64,000 bases of DNA from assembly GCA_964036045.1 (NCBI GenBank), contig OZ038384.1, forward strand, positions 32,035,771 to 32,099,770, in the 5' to 3' direction. The notes under the pieces are model-generated. The model made no database searches. It was not told the DNA's origin and saw only the letters and a program-made list of their open reading frames with translations. The translations under genes were made by a program, and so were the position numbers. The DNA is from Eutreptiella sp. 'Long Island Sound 2002' (taxonomy: Eukaryota > Euglenozoa > Euglenophyceae > Eutreptiales > Eutreptiaceae). Shown piece by piece: positions 1 through 8,175 of the stretch (positions are counted from its first letter, which is position 1; each line of letters opens with the position of its first letter).

Positions 1-170
1 ATCACTGTATCATCAGTGCCTTAGTAGACCAGAAAAAGCATGTACGGTGCTACGTAGTAGTAGGGCAACAGCGGACCTCTGGGGTATTTACTGCGTTCAC
101 CCTGTCACCTGAGGCCTCATCAGGACCCTTGCCTGTGCTTTGTCCCGTAGCACACGGGTGCTGTGGCTTG

Positions 171-577
171 CTCTTATGGCAAGATATCAGGGAAGGTCTC
201 GTCTTCATGGATATAAAAAATTATCCTATCAGCCACCCTTGAAAGTCTTTCAGACCAGGCAATATTACCTCTGGACTGTGCCTCCATCACACCGCCTTCA
301 TTCCTCAGTACTGATATGCAGGGCCTACAGAGAGCAAAGAAGGAACACGCTGTACCGACAGCCTTCAGATTCAGGTTAATTCTCAGTACCTGATCTCAGA
401 GTGGGATTGATAGGCAATGACGTTGCCTTTTTACCCCAAGGTAGACATGCGCTTCACCTGTTCACAATCCATAGGAAAGAAATCATCCAGCCCGTAGGCG
501 TCCCTGAGAACCATATCCCTGGTCTCAATGGTCTACATTCCCTAAAGGAAAAACACAAGGGCCACAAAAACGTGTCC
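171..577. repeat. Left copy of 407-bp direct repeat flanking LINE A
   Basis: This block recurs at 7769-8175 in the same orientation with roughly 15 mismatches by eye. It stops exactly where LINE A coding sequence begins, and the second copy starts exactly after the LINE tail. That is the arrangement of a target-site duplication. The DNA inside is not recognisable; short open frames in it are shared by both copies but resemble nothing I know. Confidence 0.85.
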
Positions 578-1770
578 AAACCCCCAAGGTCGGTTGCGCC
601 TCCGTGCGCATCACCCGGCACGCGGACGGCTCCCACGTTGAACACCACACCGGGGCCACCATCTTTGGGGCGTCCTCCCACGGCGAACTGCGCACCATGG
701 CAGACGCCATCAACGCCACACCGCCACCCACAACGATCCGGCCCCGCAACATCTGGGTAGTCGTGGACGCCACGGTCGACATCCACCTCACCAGGCGCCT
801 TGCGGACCTGCCCCTCCACAAGGCACTCGAGTCCGGCCTCACCACACAAGCGTTGGGACTATGGATGGCCTTCAGGGGCATGCACCCTCGGGACGCCCTA
901 CACATCGTCCAACAGGAGTCACACCGCTACGCATACGGCAATGGACGCGCAGACACGCAGGCCAAACACCAGAACACCAGCCACACCCCAGGGCTCGAAC
1001 ACGTGCGACTGGACACCCCACACCACAGACACCTGCAGCACCTGCCCCCGATACCCCCGGCCACACAGCCCCCCCAATGGATGCCCGAGGACACGCCGTA
1101 CACAGATTGAGACAAGCAGTACCACTACCCCACACCCATCCAGCAACTAGCCACCACACTGGGCCACCCAGCGAACACCGAACTCCTCCGACGCCCCGAG
1201 GACTCCGTCCACACCCTCCTCTACTACTCTGCCCTGCGCCTGGATAGCCTCCCAGCACACCTACAAAAACCCCGACTCCAACTCGCCCTTGAACAGCTTC
1301 CCCTCCTCACCCGATACCACCGATGGTATGCGCGCCGCTCGATCCGGTTCCCCGCAGGATACACCAAATGCATCTGTGGCCACGCGGAAGAAGAAACCTG
1401 GGACCACTTCAAGGTGTGCCCCCTGTACAGAGGACTGGACACCCTCACAGACTGGAACCCAACCCACACCATCGCACAGCGTGCCGGATGGCTGACGCAG
1501 TCCTCGGCGACCCAGCAGCTCACCACCGTCCTCAAGCAGACAGAGGTACTCGAGGCGGTCCGCAGGGGACTCGTCCCCACTGTCGTCTCCACCTTGCTAC
1601 GCACCCACGCGGAGGACCCCCAGGCCACGGCGGCGCACATGCAGCGGACGGCCGTTGCCAAGACAGCGGAGCAGCTCACATACAGCAGCCACAAATACCT
1701 GCAGCAAGCAGCAACCCTGCCCCAAACAGACCAAGCCCACCTCCTCAAACTCCTGTTCTACCAACCATGA
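578..1770 (+). pseudogene. LINE ORF 3' end: RNase H domain and C-terminal zinc knuckle
   Basis: One reading frame runs from the 5' junction to TGA 1768-1770, broken once by TGA 1108-1110. The first ~180 residues are RNase H-like: a strand ending in HADGSHVEHHTG, then GELRTMADAI (candidate catalytic Glu), NIWVVVDATVDI (candidate Asp), a long helical stretch, and GNGRADTQA (candidate last Asp). The first catalytic Asp would lie upstream and is lost. A zinc knuckle of form C-x-C-x9-H-x3-C follows at 1369-1419 (CICGHAEEETW...H...CPLY), as at the C-terminus of LINE ORF2 proteins. In the family, RNase H removes template RNA during target-primed reverse transcription and the knuckle binds nucleic acid. 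The stop and the 5' truncation make this copy dead. Confidence 0.8.
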
Positions 1771-2808
1771 GATACTACCCCGTGACATACCAACACGGAA
1801 CCCCCACCACGTCTACAGACCATCCACCGAGCACAACACGGGCACGGCACACACGGGCACCACAGGCACCGCACACACTCCCACCAGCATGCGCGCGCCA
1901 CCAGCCCCCATACCCCCACGCCGCCGTCCGTCCACAGGTACCACCGACCGCCAGCCACGGCATGTCCCCTCTGCGTACGCCAGTGGCTACCACAGACGGC
2001 CCTGCCCTGCAACCCAGACCACAGGGTCTGCCTGAGAGCCGCGCACCGCCTCACCCACTGCCCGCACTGCGGGGACCTCAACCCCCACCACCGCGAGCGG
2101 CCCGCGGCCCCAGCCGCACCCCCCCCTGCCAGCCACCCCAGCTTCTTCGGGCCACTCACCGACACCCTCCGGGACCACCTGGGAGGGTACTACGTGGCGG
2201 ACGAGGCGGACCACGCATGGACCATAGCCGTGGCCACGGGCAGCACACCCCTGCCCCCCCACAGCCCACCCTTACGCCACAGCGGAGGCGGCTTGAACGT
2301 GGCGGCCCGCCACATCCTCCTCGCCCTATACCTCCAGCACTGTGACCTACACCTCCCAGACCCACAACACCCGGCCCCCCAAGCAGCAGCCCTGACGGCA
2401 GAAGCGTGGGCGGACACGGCACCAGAGGAAATAGCAGCCTACCTCTGAATCATTTGCCGCCGGTTCAACAACGCCCTCGGCCGACGGAAGGGAACACCTT
2501 ACCCGCTCAGCGCACTCGTCGACCCGGCACACCACCCCCACCCCGCACAACTGAAGCCCCCGGAGGGCTGGGCGTCTTTTCGGGACGCCCACCTGGCCGC
2601 CCCCGACGAGGCCACCGCCACACGGATGGGCCTCACGGACCAGCGCACCTACATCAGAGGCCTTGAGACGAGCCTCCGAGAGGCACACCGCTGGCACGCC
2701 CGCTCCCCATCGCCCCCACGGGGACAGGGGGGTTCACCCGCCCCCGACACCGACCAGGCCAAGAAGACCAAGACAGATCAGGGGGCCCGCCAGCGCGCCC
2801 GCCAGTAG
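1767..2808 (+). pseudogene. LINE downstream frame b: Cys/His-rich protein
   Basis: An ATG at 1767-1769 overlaps the upstream stop as ATGA, and a frame opens there that is Pro/Thr/His-rich. The protein-like part lies one frame over, from about 1930 to TAG 2806-2808, so a frameshift lies between about 1800 and 1957; TGA 2446-2448 is a further break. From 1963 the translation has CPLC, then CNPDHRVC, then CPHC with following histidines, which fits one or two zinc-binding modules. A less biased region follows (GGYYVADEADHAWTIAVATG) and a basic C-terminus rich in Lys/Arg/Gln. I do not recognise the family. Nucleic-acid binding is an inference from the cysteines and the basic tail. LINE B is truncated before this part, so there is no second copy to compare. 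Confidence 0.5.
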
Positions 2809-2979
2809 GGCGCGACGCCCCGTCCAGGGCCCGGGTCCAGCCACACCGCACCACCCCACGCCCAGTCCCCCGGGGCACACCAACAACACCGCCCCCGCCA
2901 GCGCCCACCATCACCACCGTACCGCAGCACCCAAACCCTGCAGCCCAGTCAGCCACCACCGCCCACACACGTCCACACC

Positions 2980-4986
2980 ATGCCAGGACCACGATACGCG
3001 CAGAGCCAGGGGAAATGGCACCACCCACACAACCACCACGCCCCCGTCCCTCCCAACCCCTACCCCCTAATGCCCCAATGCTACAGCGACCCCCACCAGC
3101 TACATCCCCACCACGCCCCAGCACAACCAGTCCCCACGAACCACCCACCCCACATGGCACACATCACCGCAACACACCATCACGTATTCCACCACCACCA
3201 GCCCCTACCACCACACCCGCCAACGCCGCGGTACCACACACAACCAGCACACCCTCAACACCACCACCACGCGGTCCAGCACCACCCGCCGCCCCCGCTA
3301 CACGGGCCCATGACACACGAGCCACGGTACACCCCCATGGACCCGCAGGGAGCCGCGCACACACACCAGCAACATCAGGGCCTAGTAGGAGCGCCCCACC
3401 ACCACCAGCAGCCCCCCCACCCACACTCCATACCAGCGAGCACCATCTACCAGCAGCCACCCATTACATACCGACCACAGCCCCACCCGGACCCCGATGC
3501 GGCCGCCTCCCACCCACACCCCGGCACCACAACCAGTCAAGAACCGCAAGGACCGCACGGCGCACACACGCAACAGCCACACGACCCACAGGGACGCCCA
3601 GACCCCCAGCCAGCACAACACCAACCCCCGCCCCCCCCACCACCAACAGTGCCACCCCCACACCACCCCCCCCCGCCCCCCCCCGAGACCAGGCCACGGA
3701 CGCAACACGCGGCAGCCAGCTCCAGCCAATTGACGTCGATGCCCCCGCCAACACACGCCACCGCGAATCCCCCCTTCCGCGACCGCCACAAGAGACCCCA
3801 TCACCGGACCCCACGCGCGACAACGACGACGACCCCCCCCAACCAACACCACCCCCCCCATCACACCCCGCACCACCAGCCGCCGCACCGGCCGAACCCT
3901 ACGCCCTACACAACCCCGCAGCGGTACGGCAGCACCTCCGGGGACTCGGGGAACAGGACGTGCTGTGCCTCCGCACCTCCGGCACCAGCACCCGCTCCCG
4001 GGCGGCCACCCTGGTCCAGGCGGCCACCCTGGGGGAAGGCGTCCGAGACTTCCTCTTTGACGCCTTCCTCCACGTTGCCCGACACGACCGCCCCCCTCGC
4101 GCCAACCCAGACGGCGAGAGCCCGCCCCCCACGGGGAGCCGGATCTGGGTGCCCCCCATCGACTGGGGGCGACACCTAGTCGGACACCCCGTGCCGGAGC
4201 GGGACAGCACCCAGGGCTGCACCCGCTACCGCGAGCCCAACATGGCCCACCCCCCACCCAGCGCCACCCCCCACAACACCAAAGGGTCGGAGCGGGAAAC
4301 ATGGGTAGCCCGGATGGCCTCCCTGAGGAACTTCCGGCACCACGTCCCGGGGGACATCCCCACCCCTGACGACCGGCAGCCAACCCCCTCCACGTACATG
4401 ACCCTCATGTACAATCTGCACTACACTCTCTCCACCACCCACTACTACGCACCCACTGACCACTGGGTGGTACACGGCACCGACTCCCTCCTCCCCGCCG
4501 ACTACGCCCGCCCCCCACACAACCCAGGCCTCGACACGTACGCCAGGGGGGACGACCCGGACGCCCCCCACCTCTGGGGCACGTGGGAACACAAACCCCT
4601 GGACACGCTGCTATCGATCCGCAGCGGCAGCCAGGGCCTTGGTAGGGCGATGTATTGCCTCGCCAAGTGGACCCAACGGCCCTGGGGGATCCCCACGGAC
4701 CGGTGGGTGTGGGTGGTCACGCTGCGTTCCCAGCAGAGGGAAGCCCCCACAAACCGCAGGGGACCCACCCCCCCACGCCCCACCACCCTACAGCTCTGCC
4801 CATACATGGTGGCAGCCCGCCTCATGGCGCTGCTGTGGCCGGGCCCAGACACCCCCACCCAAAACTACCCCCACCTCACAGAGGAGGACATGCCCAGCAT
4901 CCAGCGACGCTTCTTCCGGAACCCTCGACTACCTCCAGCAAACACACCCGCACGTCCTGGAGCAGATATGGCCACCCCTCGGGTAA
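2980..4986 (+). pseudogene. LINE downstream frame c: His/Pro-rich N-terminus plus conserved domain of unknown function
   Basis: From ATG 2980 the frame gives about 230 residues of extreme His/Pro/Gln/Tyr bias (runs of HHHH and PPPPPPP). The structured part, about 3880-4986, is one frame over, so slippage in the poly-C tracts is likely. It contains TLVQAATLGEGVRDFLFDAF, RETWVARMASLRNFRHHVPG, STYMTLMYNLHYTLSTTHYY and LLSIRSGSQGLGRAMYCLAK. An extra A near 4925-4928 shifts the frame again before the shared C-terminus LDYLQQTHPHVLEQIW and TAA 4984-4986. LINE B encodes the same domain with many silent and conservative changes, so it was under selection as protein. The function is unknown. Its low-complexity N-terminus and position suggest a gag/ORF1-like role, as inference only. 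Confidence 0.6.
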
Positions 4987-5007
4987 CCCACGTGCCCGCG
5001 CAGCTGA

Positions 5008-6441
5008 GACAACACCGCCACACCAGCACCAGCACGCACAGATCACCAGGGAAATTGCACGCACACGCCCGGTGCCCGAACCAGCACCCTCGTTCTCGCT
5101 ACTTACAGGACCCAGCATCCTGCGCCCGCCGCCGAAGCCAAGGGCCCTCAGCCGTCTCCCACAGCCCTCTCCTCCGGCTCCGACTCCACAACCTCCAGCA
5201 CCACGACCACCTCATCCACTACCACCACCACGTCCTCATCCAGCACTCCACCCCCCAGGCCGCGAGGGACACCTCCGAAACGGGCCCCCAAACCCGCCCC
5301 CACGCGAGCAACCCCGCCGCCGCCAAGGCCCACGCCCCAACGAGGCCCACACCCGCGACCCAGCCGAAACCCAAGACCACCGCCAAACAGCCACCAAAAA
5401 CCCGTCAGCGCGCCACGACCGCAACCCGCAGCCAAGCCCAAACCCAAGTCGAAACCCGGCGCCACAACGGCAGCGCGAGCCCGGCCCCCCGAGGACGTTC
5501 TCTATGACATTCGGCCCCAGCCGTCCAAGGCCCGGAGGCAGCAGCGCCGAGCACGGCGCCCCCCCACCGTCACAGACGCCGCCGCCATCCCCTTCATAGC
5601 GGAGCGCGCCGCGGCCGAAGCACAACGCACCTCGTCCCGCCACGTCTCAAAGCCCGCACCCCAGGCCCACAGACCGCCCCCGACCAGGCCAGAACGACGC
5701 CAGGGTCCGCTAGTAGCGTCCCCGCGCCCCTACCAACCCTCGATGACGGCCCACATACAGCGCATGCCCCGCTACCGCCGCCGCCGCGAGTCCCCGCCCA
5801 ACCCCGAGGCAGAGACCGTGCGCGCACACCCGCGGGTCGACATCCGCGCGCACCCCCACTCCCCGCGCACCCCCACGGAACAGGACTACAAGGAATCCCC
5901 CAGGCCCGCCACCGCCACCGGTCCCCACGACCCCGTCACACCCACCCACGCCCACTCCTCCGCCCAAGACCGCAGGCCCGCCCAGGGACAGTGGTGGCAG
6001 CGCTGGACCCACACGCAGCTCTGGGAGCTGCGAAAGTGGGCCCGGGGAGAGCCCTCCCTCAAGGGCCTGGTCCATCGGCCCCGCAAGGGATCGGTGGAGA
6101 ACTGCCGCCTCCGGCCGGCGGGGGGGTGGATGCCGCGGGCTGCATGGGAAGCCATGCTGGCCGATGCGCTCCACCCCCTGGGTGTCCACCCCCGCAACCT
6201 CCCCGCGCCCCAAGACCACCCGTATGTCCTCAGCCGCCCGCGGGAGACCCTCCAGGAGACACAGCGAGACGGCATCCGCCTGTGGGACATCACCCAAAGC
6301 CCAGCCCCGCACACAAACACCCCCTCACCACCCCACAAGCGTCGGAGCACCGACACCGGCGGCACCCACAGCACCCCAGGAGCCCTGCGCACCACACAAC
6401 ACAACGCGCCTGACCCCCCAGCCAGCGGCGCCGCCACCTAA
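5008..6441 (+). CDS. LINE downstream frame d: basic protein with conserved C-terminal domain
   Basis: The frame is open from just after TGA 5005-5007 to TAA 6439-6441. The first ATG is at 5743 (MTAHIQRMPRYRRRRE), conserved in LINE B as MSGHIQRMPRYHRRRE, so translation may start there (232 residues). The upstream open part has a Ser/Thr run also present in LINE B, then Lys/Arg/Pro-rich linkers and PPEDVLYDIRPQPSKARRQQ, so the protein may be longer. The C-terminal domain has QWWQRWTHTQLWELRKWARG, LVHRPRKGSVENCRL and QETQRDGIRLWDIT. Strong positive charge suggests RNA or DNA binding. I cannot assign a family. This frame is uninterrupted in LINE A but carries at least two frameshifts in LINE B. 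Confidence 0.55.
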   Translation, partial: DNTATPAPARTDHQGNCTHTPGARTSTLVLATYRTQHPAPAAEAKGPQPSPTALSSGSDSTTSSTTTTSSTTTTTSSSSTPPPRPRGTPPKRAPKPAPTRATPPPPRPTPQRGPHPRPSRNPRPPPNSHQKPVSAPRPQPAAKPKPKSKPGATTAARARPPEDVLYDIRPQPSKARRQQRRARRPPTVTDAAAIPFIAERAAAEAQRTSSRHVSKPAPQAHRPPPTRPERRQGPLVASPRPYQPSMTAHIQRMPRYRRRRESPPNPEAETVRAHPRVDIRAHPHSPRTPTEQDYKESPRPATATGPHDPVTPTHAHSSAQDRRPAQGQWWQRWTHTQLWELRKWARGEPSLKGLVHRPRKGSVENCRLRPAGGWMPRAAWEAMLADALHPLGVHPRNLPAPQDHPYVLSRPRETLQETQRDGIRLWDITQSPAPHTNTPSPPHKRRSTDTGGTHSTPGALRTTQHNAPDPPASGAAT

Positions 6442-7768
6442 CCCCGTTACCCAGCAAACCACCACCACGGGGCGCCACGCCAGGCCCCGCCCAGAAGTCA
6501 CCAAACGAACCGGACGCCGAAGGACGCCAACGCACACGACAACGGGCACCACTACGCCCAAAGGCACCAAACCCAGGCCCGCTACCGTCGCAACCGCCTA
6601 ACCGAGCCAAAACCCAAACACAAATCAAACCCGAGCCACACCCCGAAACCGCTAACCCTTGACTCCTAACGAGGCCCGCCGAGGGAACAACGTAACCACA
6701 GCCCACACCCACAGCCCACAAAGCCGCCTAACCAGCCAGCTCCAGAAGCAAAGAGACACCTAACCAAACCCACCCTGGCCCAAGCCCGTGTACATCAGGA
6801 CGCGCGAGCCGCACCACTGGGGCGCGACCGCCGCCACAGCACCGACGACACACGCCAGAGGACACAACACTATTGCACCGCCGCACCAGCTGCCCGTGCC
6901 TGTGCCTGCAGTGTACGCGTGTACCTGTTTTTCTTTTTTTTTTCCATCAAAAAAGAAAACAAAAATTAGGGGGGGAGGAAGAGGGACACAACCACCCATG
7001 GCACACGCGCACCGCACACAGCGCGCACACCAGTGAGCGGGAGCAAAGTGGCCCAGGACGTCGCAGACGCAACACAACACACCGAGCGAGCACACCAGTG
7101 AACAAGAGCCAAGTGGCCCAGGACACCGCAGACGCAACACAGCAAACCGCGCGGGCACACCGATGAACAGGAGCCAAGCGGCCCAGGACACTGCACACAC
7201 ATAGGGCGGCCGAGGGACAGGAAAGAACCAACACCCCATGGGTCGGACGCACTGGGGCAACCCAGCCGACCCACCGGGCCAGTGGCAGGAGCGGTACTCC
7301 AAGGGCACTGGTCCGAGCCCAGCCAGGCTGCATCGGGGACCATGGCAAACGTCACCCGGAGCCATGGAAGCAATCGGTGACAGGCGAGCCGGTACACAAT
7401 CCAGGAGGGGGTCGCCTGCCAAGCAGAGTGGCCCCGCAACTCAAGCCACAAGGGTGAGGCGGTCGTACCGTAGACTAGCGGGAGCAATACCCCTTGTGGT
7501 GAGAGATACTCCACACGGCTGGGCAGCCTTCAGAGCTGCCGCCCAAAGGAGGGGGCATGTGGCCTTACCCATGGACACATGTGGGGACACCCTCCCACCT
7601 GGGACACATGGACCGGGTGGCCGCGACAATGCCTTCCCAAGCACATGCGGGAGCGGCTCAAGAGGCACCTGACATAGGGCAGTGGGAGGGACAGGATGTC
7701 CCCTGGGTAAGACCTTCCTCCTGCAATGTCAAAGAAGGCATCCCGAGCTCCCGAAGATACCTACCTAC
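6442..7768 (+). other. LINE A 3' untranslated region
   Basis: No coding frame is conserved here between LINE A and LINE B, but the nucleotide sequence is. It contains a poly-T/poly-A inverted pair at about 6927-6965, also present in LINE B near 30960-30995 and able to form a hairpin, the minisatellite at 7020-7200, and a conserved terminal segment from about 7200 that ends in the TACC tail. Conserved LINE 3' ends are usually the RNA recognised by the element's own reverse transcriptase; that role is inferred. Confidence 0.65.
7020..7200 (+). repeat. Three copies of a ~64-bp minisatellite in the LINE 3' UTR
   Basis: Each unit contains a form of GAACAGGAGCCAAGTGGCCC followed by AGGACACCGCAGACGCAACA. 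LINE B has about 12 copies of the same unit at 30120-30900, so the array length varies between insertions. Confidence 0.75.
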
Positions 7769-7770
7769 CT
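7758..7770 (+). repeat. (TACC)n 3' tail of LINE A
   Basis: TACCTACCTACCT terminates the element and abuts the right copy of the 407-bp repeat. The same tetranucleotide ends LINE B, C and D on the opposite strand, so it replaces the poly(A) of other LINEs. Confidence 0.8.
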
Positions 7771-8175
7771 CTTATGGCAAGATATCAGGGAAGGTCTCGT
7801 CTTCATGGATATAAAGAATTATCCTATCAGCCACCCTCGAAAGTCTTTCAGACCAGGCAATATCACCTCTGGACTGTGCCTCCATCACACCGCCTTCATT
7901 CCTCAGTACTGGTATGCAGGGCCTACAGAGAGCAAAGAAGGAACACGCTGTACCGACAGCCTTCAGATTCAGGTTATCCCTCAGTACCTGATCTCAGAGT
8001 GGGGTTGATAGGCACTGACGTTGCCTTTTCACCCCAAGGTAGACATACGCTTCACCTGTTCACACTCCATAGGAAAGAAATCATCCAGCCCGTAGGCGTC
8101 CCTGAGAACCATATCCCTGGTATCAATGGTCTACATTTCCTAAAGGAAAAACACAAGGGCCACAAAACCCTGTCC
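7769..8175. repeat. Right copy of 407-bp direct repeat flanking LINE A
   Basis: Same sequence and orientation as 171-577. It starts right after the TACC tail and its match ends at TGTCC, the same point where the left copy meets LINE A. Confidence 0.85.

Larger units (their letters stand above)
578..7768 (+). mobile_element. LINE A: 5'-truncated non-LTR retrotransposon
   Basis: A 7.2-kb, very GC- and C-rich element. It begins inside an RNase H domain, so the reverse transcriptase and everything upstream are missing, as in typical 5'-truncated LINE copies. In order it carries RNase H plus a zinc knuckle (578-1770), a Cys/His-rich frame (1767-2808), a His/Pro-rich frame with a conserved C-terminal domain (2980-4986), a basic frame (5008-6441), a 3' untranslated region with a minisatellite, and a (TACC)n tail. 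LINE B at 29555-33986 on the other strand is a second copy of the 3' two thirds, which proves that the downstream frames and the tail belong to one element. Confidence 0.85.

Noticed and set aside
3015-5507. One continuous 830-codon protein in frame c of LINE A
   Set aside because: The conserved domain leaves this frame near 4926, as shown by LINE B; the tail past that point is an out-of-frame Pro/Arg-rich reading.
171-8175. Reading the 407-bp direct repeats as LTRs of an LTR retrotransposon
   Set aside because: The enclosed element is a LINE by its RNase H/zinc-knuckle end and TACC tail, and LINE B, of the same family, has completely different flanking repeats.
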